Part shown: piece after piece, positions 48,046 through 61,876 of the stretch | Numbering within the stretch: the first letter of the stretch is position 1 | How the letters are laid out: each line of letters starts with the position of its first letter | Origin: an uncultured Pirellulaceae bacterium | GTDB lineage: Bacteria > Planctomycetota > Planctomycetia > Pirellulales > Pirellulaceae | DNA length: 64,000 nucleotides | Reading direction: 5' to 3' | Assembly: GCA_937928555.1 (NCBI GenBank) | Contig: CALFWR010000002.1 | Coordinates: forward strand, 1 to 64,000 | Translations under genes and position numbers: made by a program | The notes under the pieces: generated by a model | The model's input: only the letters and a program-made list of their open reading frames with translations | Database searches by the model: none | What the model was told of the DNA's origin: nothing

Positions 48046-48972
48046 TTACGACAGCCCCATGGCTTTGTCGACGTTGGCCGAAATTTCTTCCAGCCGCTGC
48101 ATGTTGCCGCCGCTGACTTCGGCCGCTGCGTATCCATGGTAGTTGATTTCCAGCAGCGCTTTACGGACATCGGCCCAATCGACATCGCCTTCGCCGATTT
48201 TTTTGAACTTTCCGTCGGCTCTTGAAAATCCTTTGAGGTCAAGTTTGACGATTCGTTTGCCCAGGGCGCGGATCCAGCCGCCCATGCTTCCGTATTTCCA
48301 GTGGTTGCCGACGTCGAACTGCACCCCCACCAGGGGCGAGTTAAACGCGTCCACAAACTTGATCAGCGAGTCTGCGGTTTGGGTTTCGAGGGGACCGTCA
48401 TGGTCGTAGTGCATTCTGTTCCAGACGTTTTCAATGGCGATGGTGATGTCGTGTTTGGCAGCGACGGGAAGCGCTTTGCTGATATTCGCGATGGAGCGTT
48501 GGTTGATTTCTTCAACAGTGCCGTCTTTGCCGTGACCCGCGACAAGCAGGACGGTTTTGCCACCGATTGCGTTGGTGTGCCGGATGGCATCGATCAAGTC
48601 CTGAAGTGCCGTGGCCCGCATGGTTGCATCGGGCGAGGAGTGGGTCTGTTTCCAGTGCGAACCGATGACTGTTCCGTCAACCGGAAGGCCGCTTTCGGCG
48701 ATCGCCTTTTTGGCTCCGTCGATGTCCGTATTTGTAAACCGAAGGGGGGAATCCAGTTCGATCGCGTCGAAGCCGGCTTTCTTGGCGGCATTAAATTTGT
48801 CGCTCAAAGAGCCTTCAACTCCGACCATGCCGATTTTGAGCGTTTTGAATATGCGACCTGCCAGTGAAGCGTCTGCCGGGTTTTCAAGTTCGGATGCCGG
48901 TGCGTTGGTTGCGATGATTCCACAAGCGGTCGAAGCAGCAGTTGCGCTGCCGATGAATAGACGTCGATCCAT
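48046..48972 (-). CDS. sugar phosphate isomerase/epimerase (xylose isomerase-like TIM barrel)
   Basis: MDRRLFIGSATAASTACGIIATNA; GVQFDVGNHWKYG; HGYAAAEVSGG. Confidence 0.88.
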   Translation of the reverse strand: MDRRLFIGSATAASTACGIIATNAPASELENPADASLAGRIFKTLKIGMVGVEGSLSDKFNAAKKAGFDAIELDSPLRFTNTDIDGAKKAIAESGLPVDGTVIGSHWKQTHSSPDATMRATALQDLIDAIRHTNAIGGKTVLLVAGHGKDGTVEEINQRSIANISKALPVAAKHDITIAIENVWNRMHYDHDGPLETQTADSLIKFVDAFNSPLVGVQFDVGNHWKYGSMGGWIRALGKRIVKLDLKGFSRADGKFKKIGEGDVDWADVRKALLEINYHGYAAAEVSGGNMQRLEEISANVDKAMGLS

Positions 48973-49247
48973 GGCTTAACCTTGACAGTTGTTATCAGAC
49001 ACTTTGGGCATTCTAGTGGAAATTTCGCGCCAAAGTCGTTTTTATGTTGACGTGATTTTGCCAAACGACCTGCTCCCGTTGCAGCGTCTTTGTCGATCGT
49101 CTGGGGGTTTGGGTCAATCGTTATTCGCGAGGCGTGAGAGCCATGGCTAACTCAGGCAATGACGACAGAGGTTACCCACACCAAAAGCTTTGGCTTGCTC
49201 CGACTTCTGGGAGTCTGCCGGAGTCTGCCAGAGTCGTCGCGGTTAAT

Positions 49248-49434
49248 CCCGGATTATTCACGAGGCGTGGGCGTCAGAATCAGTTGAGACAGTGATCGGT
49301 TACTCTAATGCGATGAAACGATCGCTGTGGCTTTCACCTACCGAATGATTCACATTTCTTGTTGAAATTCAGTTTTTCCCTGGCTCCTGTTGGCCGGACG
49401 TAGAATCAACGCCCGTCGTCGTGAATAATCCGGG
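49248..49434. mobile_element. MITE-like element, family A (inverse orientation)
   Basis: CCCGGATTATTCACGAGGCGTGGGCGTCAGAATCAG...GTGAATAATCCGGG; TSD TTAAT. Confidence 0.9.
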
Positions 49435-49937
49435 TTAATCAGTGATAGGACGCAGAGCAGAAGATTGCTGCAAGGGTGCGGGTAGAGTGCTGGCGGCCCT
49501 GCAAAGAATTCGTTCTGCCGGCGATTTGATGGGTGCGACAGGAATCCCACTATCAAAGAATTGATGTTCGGCTGTGATTGGGAGTGAATTTCGATCAATC
49601 GGCTAGTCGTTCAATGGACCGTCGCCCGAGCCGAAATTGGTCCGATGTTGTTCGCGGAGGCCAAAAATCTCCGTTTGCGGGCAAGAATCCTGGAAAATCT
49701 CCATTCCCAAGTCCTTTTGGCCTTGGTTGAGACTGCTCTCGCCGATAGCCTCTGAAGCAACATTGAAAAGCAAACAGTTTTTAAGCCATTTGGTATGTTC
49801 CCAAATCGATGGGAACATTCAATCAATCGCCCGGGAGTCGGTTCCCGGTAGAAGGACTGATTGGATTTGTCTTCTATCCAAGTTCTGAGAACTTTTCTTC
49901 GCAATGATTCGGTAGGTGATAGTCGTGCGTCCTGTTG

Positions 49938-50195
49938 ATGCTGCTACCAAATCACGTTCCAGACTCTGCACAATGGGCATTAGCCATCAAGAAAAACAAG
50001 AATACGTTCGCAAAGATGATGCGCGAACGAAAAAAGAAACAGAAGGCTGACGAGAAACGACAGCGGCGTCTGGAGCGGAAGAATGCTCCCGAAGAGACCG
50101 GAATGATCGAAGATCCGTCAAACGATGCGAGTGATTCAGAAGATAGCGAAAACGCAGAATCGGGCACCGAAAGCGTCGAAGACCAGATACAATAA
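49938..50195 (+). CDS. small basic conserved-looking protein (NKNTFAKMMRERKKKQKADEKRQRRLERK)
   Basis: Highly charged lysine/arginine-rich core; upstream of cold-shock gene; start uncertain. Confidence 0.55.
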   Translation: MLLPNHVPDSAQWALAIKKNKNTFAKMMRERKKKQKADEKRQRRLERKNAPEETGMIEDPSNDASDSEDSENAESGTESVEDQIQ

Positions 50196-50268
50196 TTGGA
50201 ATCAATTTTTGGACACGCGTGATTGCCAGGTGGCGTTCATGGGTGCCAGCATTTTTTTTGAAGTTTGA

Positions 50269-50478
<210 letters not shown>

Positions 50479-50542
50479 GAATTAGTCTCTGTTGTTGAAG
50501 TATCGAAGGTCGTCAGGATGACTGCCTTCGGTCGGGACCAGT

Positions 50543-50836
50543 ATGTCACAAAGCGAACCAACTACATCTGGCGGGCCAAAAGGTCCAAAGATATGTCCGG
50601 TCTGTGGCAAGGCCAGCTATTCGGCGGCCGGAGTCCATCCTCAATGTTCCGTCAAACGTGCTGACCTTGAGCGCGCCAAAGTGCTCAAGGCCAAACAGGA
50701 AAAGGCGGAAAAAGAAAAGAAGAAAGTCGCCAAGTCGAAACAAACGACTCGCTGGCAAAAACAGTGCCCCAAATGCAAGGCTTCACTGCATGTACGCAAG
50801 AAGCAATGTGATTGTGGGCATTCTTTTTCAACTTAG
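50543..50836 (+). CDS. small zinc-ribbon protein
   Basis: CPVCGKASYSAAGVHPQC...CPKCKASLHVRKKQCDCGHSF. Confidence 0.75.
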   Translation: MSQSEPTTSGGPKGPKICPVCGKASYSAAGVHPQCSVKRADLERAKVLKAKQEKAEKEKKKVAKSKQTTRWQKQCPKCKASLHVRKKQCDCGHSFST

Positions 50837-50962
50837 ATCTTTGCCGCAGCGACGACGTTCAATTTCATTGTTTGATCCAGCTGCATGCGACCAGCTATTC
50901 GCTTTCTGTTTTGCAGGCTGGCCCTGATCTACCTCTTATTTGTGCCGGCCTTTCTGTATCAG

Positions 50963-51148
50963 CCCGGATTATTCACGAGGCGTGGGCGTCAGAATCAGTT
51001 CCGGCAGTGATCCGCGTCTCTGATGCGATGAAACGCTCGCTGTCGTTTCATCTATCGGATGATTCGCGATTCTTGTTGAAATTCAGCTTTTCCCTTGCTC
51101 CCGTCGGCCCGACGTAGAATCAACGCCCGTCGTCGTGAATAATCCGGG
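50963..51148. mobile_element. MITE-like element, family A (inverse orientation)
   Basis: CCCGGATTATTCACGAGGCG...GTGAATAATCCGGG; TSD ATCAG. Confidence 0.9.
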
Positions 51149-51252
51149 ATCAGAGACGCCCGCTGTCTGTCGATGCGTCGACCTGTTCTGCCGAATCTCC
51201 GGCAACCCGGCCGCTGCGGTGTCCTTTCGTTTTCGTTGCGGCGCAGTAAAAA

Positions 51253-51400
51253 GTAAGCCGGACCAATCGCAGCGCTGCAGAGGTAAGGTTGCGCGGAAGA
51301 ATTGTGTGTGAGGAAAGTTCAAAACGATAGATGGAGGCAATGCGCGGTTGCCGGAGCGGCGCGTCGGCGATAAATCGCCAAACGCTTGATCCGGCCTGCT
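51253..51400. repeat. REPIN-like repeat left of RAYT gene
   Basis: GTAAGCCGGACCAATCGC...TTGATCCGGCCTGC; matches 52013-52160. Confidence 0.88.
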
Positions 51401-51458
51401 TTTTGCGACATCATGTTGTCACAAAGCAGTCGGATCTTTGGGGTTGAGTGGCTGAGCA

Positions 51459-52016
51459 GTGTCTGATTATCGACGATGGTTTGTTCAGGGCGGAACGTTT
51501 TTCTTTACCGTGGTGGCGTACGGTCGTCGACCCATTCTCACCTCTGACCAAGGCCGCAAGTTTCTTCGCAAGGCGATCGAATCGGTGCAGGGGCGACATG
51601 CATTTTCCCTGATTGCGACGGTCCTCGTTCCGGATCATTGGCACTTGGTCATGCAGTTACCGCCGGGTGACAAACGGTATTCCCTGCGGCTGAAACAAAT
51701 CAAAGCGGAGTTTTCGGATCAGTGGCTAGCGGCCGGTTTGCCGGAAGCGAATGTCACACCGTCCCAGAAGAAAAGGGGTGAACGCGGCATTTGGCAGCCA
51801 AGGTTTTGGGAACATGCCGTTCGCGATGAAGATGATCTTGAACGGTGTGCCGACTATATTCACTGGAATCCGCGCAAGCACGGTTTGGTAAAGAGAGTTC
51901 GTGATTGGCGGTGGTCTTCGTTTCATCGATTCGTAAGGCAAGGCCAGTACGATATCGATTGGGGTGGGACGGCGCCTGATGTGGGTGAAAGTGACGATTG
52001 GGGAGAGCCAGCGTAA
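51459..52016 (+). CDS. REP-associated tyrosine transposase (RAYT, Y1-type)
   Basis: GGTFFFTVVAYGRRPIL; VLVPDHWHLVMQLPPGD; YIHWNPRKHGLVKRVRDWRWSSFHRF; flanked by REPIN-like repeats. Confidence 0.92.
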   Translation: MSDYRRWFVQGGTFFFTVVAYGRRPILTSDQGRKFLRKAIESVQGRHAFSLIATVLVPDHWHLVMQLPPGDKRYSLRLKQIKAEFSDQWLAAGLPEANVTPSQKKRGERGIWQPRFWEHAVRDEDDLERCADYIHWNPRKHGLVKRVRDWRWSSFHRFVRQGQYDIDWGGTAPDVGESDDWGEPA

Positions 52017-52158
52017 GCCGGACCAATCGCAGCGCCGCTGAGGTAAGGTTGCGCGGAGGATTCGCGTGTGAGGAAAGTTCAAAACGATAGATGGAGGCAA
52101 TGCGCGGTTGCCGGAGCGGCGCGTCGGCGATAAATCGCCAAGCGCTTGATCCGGCCTA

Positions 52159-52160
<2 letters not shown>
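52013..52160. repeat. REPIN-like repeat right of RAYT gene
   Basis: GTAAGCCGGACCAATCGC...TTGATCCGGCCTAC; abuts metH stop codon. Confidence 0.88.
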
Positions 52161-55902
<3,742 letters not shown>

Positions 55903-56208
55903 GACTGTGACTTTGCTGGATATGAGAGTGTTTGGTATGAGCCAGAGGCGAGTCTGGGCGTCCACATTTTAGCTGGCATCGCGAAATTGTTCTATGCGAA
56001 CGGCTTTTGCTGCAAGGTGGGCCTTCACGAGCAGCGTTGGGTGGAAGTTCTCACTGTGGAGGGAATTCTGACAGCGATGGCTTGAGGGAATTCCCGAATT
56101 TGTGGCTGAAAAGCACGATTTTGCCTGGTGAGCCCGCTCGCCGCTCAAGACCCTTTTCGCATGGGTCGATGAAAACTTAATACGTACGCACTGTCAAAGG
56201 ATCGTCTT

Positions 56209-57576
56209 ATGGACGCCGCCACATCTCAAAACACCTTTTACCGGACAGGAAAAAGCTCCCGCGGAGCTGTGGTTCGCCAGGTCACCCGGCGGGACGGAAA
56301 GCCGTCATGGATCCGGATTGATGACGCTGAAAATGCTGTCGGCGATCTACATTTTCGAAGTGTCAATCTGGAGGACTACGTCGCGCAGATTCGCAGTCGG
56401 CAGCTTTCCGAAAGGACAGAAAGAGCCAGGCCGGATGCCGGTCAAAGTGCGAATGATGTCGCTGAAGTGTCGGCATCGTCTGCGGCAATTGAAGCGATGG
56501 AGGTCGTCGCAAAAATTGATTCGGGTTTCGCATGGCTGGAGCAAGCCAACCGGGATGCGGCGGAGCAAGATGCGAGGTCCCTGGTCGAGTTCGAATCAAA
56601 GCTAAATGACAAAGTCGATCAGCAGGTTGCTTTTCGCAAGGAGTTGGCTCAGGAAATCGCGGTCGCGATTGCCGAGGTACTTGTTGACAAAACAGCGGCA
56701 GCAGAACCGGCAACGGTCAAGGAAGAACCATCGACTGCGACGCCTGATTTGGGGCGCATCCTGATCAGTGCCCGATCTTCGCTGATCGCCGAAGACGATG
56801 AAGTTTTCGTTTCCAACACCGATGTTGCCCCCGAGCCGATCCAGGAAATATTTCCCATCGCACCGACTTCGGATCAGGCCGGCGCAGAGGAAGTCGAGCA
56901 GGAAGACTTCGACGATGATGACGTTTCGTTGTCGGTCGCGGCATGGGCGGTTCCACGGTTCGCATGTCCCGAGGTGGTGAGTCGTCTGATTGGCCAACCC
57001 GCCATGATGCGGGCCGCGGACAACTGTGAGAAGATGTTGACCCCGTTCGGAAAAACGATTGCGGTAACGTCTCCGCGTCGCGGTACCGGTGTGACGACGA
57101 CGGCGCTGGCGATCGGGCAGGTTCTCGCCCGAAGTGGTCGGCGGACGCTGTTGATCGATGCCAACCTAGAGAACAACGGGCTTTCCCGTCAGGTCGGTTT
57201 GAACAAAATCAGCTGGCTTCCGGTTGTTGATCCGATTGGCGAGTCGATTGTGCAGGAGTCAGAAAGCGGATTGTGTGTGATGCCGTTGAATCTTGAATCG
57301 ACCAACGGATTTCTGCGTGGCATTTCGACACTGGATTTGCTCGAAATGTGCCTTGGTACGGTCTGCAGCGAATTCGATGTCGTGATCATTGATGCGGGAA
57401 ATGTTGACGGTATGGTCAATGGGCTGTTGGCGACCAATCAGTTGATTGACGCCGTTGTGCTGGTTTCCGACGATGTCCAAGCGGATGATTTTCGCGAGGC
57501 CCGCGAGAGCCTGATTCGCCACGGAGTGTACAAGTTTGTTGCGGCCAATAATGCGTTTCGCGGCAAAGCGGCGTAG
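56209..57576 (+). CDS. CpsD/CapB-like or ParA-like ATPase
   Basis: IAVTSPRRGTGVTTTALAIGQVLARSGRRTLLIDANLENNGLSRQVGL; DVVIIDAGNV. Confidence 0.8.
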   Translation: MDAATSQNTFYRTGKSSRGAVVRQVTRRDGKPSWIRIDDAENAVGDLHFRSVNLEDYVAQIRSRQLSERTERARPDAGQSANDVAEVSASSAAIEAMEVVAKIDSGFAWLEQANRDAAEQDARSLVEFESKLNDKVDQQVAFRKELAQEIAVAIAEVLVDKTAAAEPATVKEEPSTATPDLGRILISARSSLIAEDDEVFVSNTDVAPEPIQEIFPIAPTSDQAGAEEVEQEDFDDDDVSLSVAAWAVPRFACPEVVSRLIGQPAMMRAADNCEKMLTPFGKTIAVTSPRRGTGVTTTALAIGQVLARSGRRTLLIDANLENNGLSRQVGLNKISWLPVVDPIGESIVQESESGLCVMPLNLESTNGFLRGISTLDLLEMCLGTVCSEFDVVIIDAGNVDGMVNGLLATNQLIDAVVLVSDDVQADDFREARESLIRHGVYKFVAANNAFRGKAA

Positions 57577-57629
57577 TTGCTGCACGGTGTCGGGCCTGTT
57601 CTGTCCCGGAACCAAGATTGCCTTTTCAA

Positions 57630-57819
57630 CCTGGATTATTCACAAGGCGTGGGCGTAACTTTTGGTTTACGCCAATGAACATCGCACCGGTTGGAAAAGA
57701 GTCTCTGGTCTGGACTTTGTCAGAGATGTGAACCGAAATCTGGGTGACAATCCAGCTTTGACGTTAGCGTCGGTATGGTTCAATGCAAATCAACGCCCAC
57801 GCCTCGTGAATAATTGGGG
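57630..57819. mobile_element. MITE-like element, family B (diverged)
   Basis: CCTGGATTATTCACAAGGCGTGGGCGTAAC...CAACGCCCACGCCTCGTGAATAATTGGGG. Confidence 0.8.
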
Positions 57820-57857
57820 TTAATTTCTGGCTGTCTCTGTGCACTATATTCTTTTTT

Positions 57858-59381
57858 ATGAAAGATCACTTTGCCGTACTCGTCCTCGTTCTGATCCTGG
57901 CTGGCGGGTTGGCGGCGCGATGGTTTTCGATGGCCGAGCCAATTTGGCTGGACGAGTGTCATACGGCGTGGACGGTTGCCGACGGTTCGGACGTGGTTGC
58001 TTCCCGGGCAGCCGATGGCAATCAGCCGCCGGTTTTCTTTTGGCTGGTGTGGTACGCTCAAAGTCAATTCGGGGTCAGCGTTTTTTCGCTGCGTCTGGTT
58101 TCGCTCGTTAGTGGGCTGCTGCTAATGGCTTGCGGCAGCGGGTGGGTTTGGAAGGAGACGCAAAGTGCCGCCGCGGCGTGTGTGTTTGCGGGCCTGGTGG
58201 CCTTTGACGGACAGTTCATTTTCTACGCGACCGAAGCAAGAGCCTATGCCCTAGTGCAGTGGCTTGCGCTTCTTCAGGGCGTTTGCTTCTGGCGGTTGGT
58301 GCGGGCCGAAGGTTCCGGCTTGATGTGGGCGGTCTTTGCGGTGCTGTCGCTGAGCATGATGTATTGCCACTATATGAGTGGCTGGTTGTTGGTGGCCGAG
58401 TTGATTTTTGTGGGTGTCACCATGGCGGGCGGAAAACAGCAGAGCAGGGGGGCTCTGATTGGACTATTGGTGGTGTGTGCTTTGGTGGCGGTGTGCCTAG
58501 TGCCGATGTTTGCAGGGATCGGCGAAGTCGCGTCGCGAAAGGAAAACTGGCAAGCCGTTTCGTCGAACGTTCGATTGTGGGCCGATGTGCGACCATGGTT
58601 CCTGTTCTGGATTCTGTTGCCGCTGGCGTTTGTGTTGGGAGAAAGGTTCGGTGATCCGGTGAGTTCCAAGGTGGGGCGGGATGACTGGCTGTTGGGTTGG
58701 TTGCTGGTCTGGGCGGTCACGGGGCCGGCGGGAATCGCGTTGTCGGCGGGTGTTGGCGTTGCGCCGCTGGCGCTGGTGAGGTACTCGGTCGTCAGTTGGG
58801 TGGCGTGTGCACTTTTTGCGGCCGTTTGTGTTGCCCGGTTTTCGGGAAAGGCGGCCTTGTCCGTTGCGGTAATGGTGGTTGCCAGTTCGTTTTTGGGCAA
58901 CGACTGGGCTCAGGAGCTTGTTGTTCGCCGTCAGCGACCAGTGTTTCGCAACGAGGATTGGGTGACGCCGGCGCGGCAGTTGGAAGAAAGTTCAGCAGGT
59001 CGTCCGATCTTTTTGTTTGCCAATGTGATCGAAGACAGCAAGTCCGATCTTCGCGATGATGAGCGGTTTCAGCGTTACCTGAAATTTCCGCTTCTTGGTG
59101 GGCTCCATTTGTCGCCCGATAAGGGGCTGGTGGGGCTGATTGAAGAAGCGGCGATCATACCGATGTCGACGTGGGAGCCGGAGTTTTCGCAGGAACATCT
59201 GGACAGGATTCGGGAGCGAAGCGGTTGCTCGATGGTGGTGCGGGGCGAAGTTGAGTTGGCGGATCAGTATCCCGGTCTGTTGGAGGAAGTGATCGGCAGA
59301 TCGGTGAACTTTCGGTATTTGCTCAACGGTGAGATGCGGTCGAGCAATGTGCGGGTGATAGAAGTGAAGCTGGTGGAGTGA
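57858..59381 (+). CDS. glycosyltransferase family 39/PMT-like membrane protein
   Basis: FSMAEPIWLDECHTAWTVADGSD...NQPPVFFWLVWYAQSQFG; many TM segments. Confidence 0.75.
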   Translation: MKDHFAVLVLVLILAGGLAARWFSMAEPIWLDECHTAWTVADGSDVVASRAADGNQPPVFFWLVWYAQSQFGVSVFSLRLVSLVSGLLLMACGSGWVWKETQSAAAACVFAGLVAFDGQFIFYATEARAYALVQWLALLQGVCFWRLVRAEGSGLMWAVFAVLSLSMMYCHYMSGWLLVAELIFVGVTMAGGKQQSRGALIGLLVVCALVAVCLVPMFAGIGEVASRKENWQAVSSNVRLWADVRPWFLFWILLPLAFVLGERFGDPVSSKVGRDDWLLGWLLVWAVTGPAGIALSAGVGVAPLALVRYSVVSWVACALFAAVCVARFSGKAALSVAVMVVASSFLGNDWAQELVVRRQRPVFRNEDWVTPARQLEESSAGRPIFLFANVIEDSKSDLRDDERFQRYLKFPLLGGLHLSPDKGLVGLIEEAAIIPMSTWEPEFSQEHLDRIRERSGCSMVVRGEVELADQYPGLLEEVIGRSVNFRYLLNGEMRSSNVRVIEVKLVE

Positions 59382-59451
59382 GTGAAGAGCTTTGCGTGCA
59401 ATTGTGGTGAGGGCTTCTAGCGCTGAAAGCCCTCACCCCGGTGTGCAAAAC

Positions 59452-60543
59452 TTACTTGGCCATTTCGTGCTTTCGCTCGGGGCGGGGTTGGCCCCATTTG
59501 ACTTTGGCTTGAACCTTTTTGTCGGCGGGCATGATAGGGCTGTCCCAGCCAGCCATTTCCTCAGGCTTGACGTCCAGGCGATAAGCCAGATTGTTGTACG
59601 TCACCGGGTTATAGGGGCCGACCAGTGCAACGTTGGCGTCGGCGGTGATCTTGTCTTCCAGGCCCATTGTCCACAGGCAACCGTTGACCAACAGGCGGCG
59701 GAAGTCGTCGTCGAGAATGTCTTCGGAGGCACCGGAGGTGGTAGTGAAAACGCGGCCTTCGGTGCCGGATTTGCTGGTGTACGTTCGCACCCATGATCCC
59801 GGGCAGGGCTTTTTGCCGTCTGCTTTGGGCGAATCAGAGGTCATCCCCTGAAGTGGTTGTGAATGGGTCAGCACCACGCTGTTGGGCATCGGGTCGGTCC
59901 AGTATCCGCCGCACTGAGCCCACGGGTTGGTTACGCCGCGAAGGATGGGATGGTCTTTGGCTGAATCGACAATGATGTGTTTGGTCGACATGACGTGGTT
60001 CTTGCCGTAGTGGCCGGCCCATGACTCACCCAGAATCTGTCGACCGAATCCGCCGACGTAGTCTTTGCCTTTGTACTGGCTGTCATATTTGGCGAATTTG
60101 GCATCGGCAGGGATCTTGAACGCGTGGGTTGAAGTCCTGAGTCCAACAACCGGTCCGCCTTTGTCCAAGTAGTCCACCAGATGCTGCATCTGTTGGTCGG
60201 GAAAGTTTTGAAAGCGGAGAAAGACAAACGCCAGATCCGCCGACGCGAGGGCTTCCATGCCAGGCATGTTGTTGTTGCCGGGAATGATGTAGCCTTCTTT
60301 GTCGACGTTAAACAGGACGGTACACTTGAATCCGAAATGTTTGGCCAGCAGTCGAGCCATCGCCGGGCAGGTTTCTTCGCTTCGGTACTCGTGGTCGCCC
60401 GCAAGGAAGACAATATGTTTGCCTGCGCCGATTCCGCTGGAGCCTTCGTCGTGATACACCAGCGGTTGCGAGGAATCCTGTGCGTGACTGAATCCGGACA
60501 GGAGGCTGGCGAAAAGGGCGACTGCGAGGAACAGGTTCTTCAT
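59452..60543 (-). CDS. ThuA domain-containing protein
   Basis: KHIVFLAGDHEYRSEETCPAMARLLAKHFGFKCTVLF...; GRVFTTTSGASEDILDDDFRRLLVNGCLW. Confidence 0.88.
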   Translation of the reverse strand: MKNLFLAVALFASLLSGFSHAQDSSQPLVYHDEGSSGIGAGKHIVFLAGDHEYRSEETCPAMARLLAKHFGFKCTVLFNVDKEGYIIPGNNNMPGMEALASADLAFVFLRFQNFPDQQMQHLVDYLDKGGPVVGLRTSTHAFKIPADAKFAKYDSQYKGKDYVGGFGRQILGESWAGHYGKNHVMSTKHIIVDSAKDHPILRGVTNPWAQCGGYWTDPMPNSVVLTHSQPLQGMTSDSPKADGKKPCPGSWVRTYTSKSGTEGRVFTTTSGASEDILDDDFRRLLVNGCLWTMGLEDKITADANVALVGPYNPVTYNNLAYRLDVKPEEMAGWDSPIMPADKKVQAKVKWGQPRPERKHEMAK

Positions 60544-60678
60544 GGAAAGCTCGAAATGTTGATGTCGATGGCGAAACGTTTGCCGTTTTCATATTCTATC
60601 TTTTGCGAATTCGCGAAACCAGCACCTTGGCGAAAATAAGGTCGCTGGATCGTTCGGTTGGCTTTCGGTTGGCTTGAA

Positions 60679-60754
60679 CCCGGATAATTCACGGGGCAGG
60701 GGTGTGACTTTCAGTTCAACACAAACCAGCGCCCGTGGTCGTGAATAATTCCGG
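60679..60754. mobile_element. 76-bp internally deleted family B MITE-like element
   Basis: CCCGGATAATTCACGGGGCAGGGGTGTGACTTTCAGTT | CAACACAAACCAGCGCCCGTGGTCGTGAATAATTCCGG. Confidence 0.75.
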
Positions 60755-61876
60755 TTAAATCAGGACGCGTGAGGGATCAAAAGGTGTCATGTCAACTTCC
60801 GGCGTTTTCTCTTCGATCAAATCGGCCATGGCAAGCGACGCACCGGCCGATAGTTGAAGACCTGTCTTGAAATGACCGGTGGAGACGAAAATTCTTTCGC
60901 AGGCAGGCATTTTTCCCATGTAGGGAAACGCATCCCAGGTTCCAGGCCGCAATCCGGCCCATGATTTGACGATTTTCCCGGGCGTCAATGCGGGGATCAG
61001 TTCGTGGGCGTCGCGGGTCAGTTTCTCGAGGGCTTCTTCGGTGGTGGTTTCGTCAAAGCCGACTTTTTCGATCGTGGCCCCCACAAGAACATGACCGGTG
61101 TCGCGGGGCACGATGTAGCGGTTGCCCTTGTTGATGATCGGCAAATCCAGTCGTTGGTCTAGGAAGTACAGCAACATCTGGCCGCGAACGGGCACCATGT
61201 CGGGTCCTTGTCGCTGCATGCACCGCATGATCGCTTGCTGAGTCCACGCGCCGCAGGCCCAAACGACGGCGTCGAATATGTGCTCGCTGCTGGCGATCGT
61301 TACCGCGACGTGGTTGGTTGTCTCGCGGACCTGTTGGACGTCGCAGTTGGGTCGCAGTTGCACGCCAAGGGACTTGCAGGCGGATTCGAGTGCTTCAAGG
61401 TGTCGGGGGCTGCATATTTGAGATTCCTGCGGCGTGTAGGCGGCGCGAAAGGCGTTGCCGTGCACCAGTTTGGGGCAAAGGTCCGGGTAGCGCCGGGCGA
61501 CTGCTTTGGCATCGATAAAGTCAACCGCCACATTGCGTTCGTGCCAGTACCCAACCGAACCGACCAGCGATGCGACTTCGCCAGGCGAGGCGGCCACATA
61601 AAGTCCACCGCATTCCCGGTAGCCGTTGTCAATTCCCGTCAGCTTCATGAGCTGATCCGCCCATTGTTTGTGAACGCGGTTGCTGATCGCTTCGAGTTGT
61701 TCGATGGGGTGGGTTGCTGTTTCGAAGTTCGCCGGATATAGCACCCCGGCACCGGCCCATGATGCTTTGCGGCCAAACGCCGATTCGTCGATCAGTGTGA
61801 CGCCGTGCGAACGTCCCGCAAGTTCCCACGCGAGCGACAGCCCGATGGCTCCGCCGCCAATGATTGCGATCTTCAC
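60755..61876 (-). CDS. thiO: glycine oxidase ThiO-like FAD-dependent oxidoreductase
   Basis: KIAIIGGGAIGLSLAWELAGRSHGVTLID; WAGLRPGTWDAFPYMGKMP. Confidence 0.88.
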   Translation of the reverse strand: MKIAIIGGGAIGLSLAWELAGRSHGVTLIDESAFGRKASWAGAGVLYPANFETATHPIEQLEAISNRVHKQWADQLMKLTGIDNGYRECGGLYVAASPGEVASLVGSVGYWHERNVAVDFIDAKAVARRYPDLCPKLVHGNAFRAAYTPQESQICSPRHLEALESACKSLGVQLRPNCDVQQVRETTNHVAVTIASSEHIFDAVVWACGAWTQQAIMRCMQRQGPDMVPVRGQMLLYFLDQRLDLPIINKGNRYIVPRDTGHVLVGATIEKVGFDETTTEEALEKLTRDAHELIPALTPGKIVKSWAGLRPGTWDAFPYMGKMPACERIFVSTGHFKTGLQLSAGASLAMADLIEEKTPEVDMTPFDPSRVLI

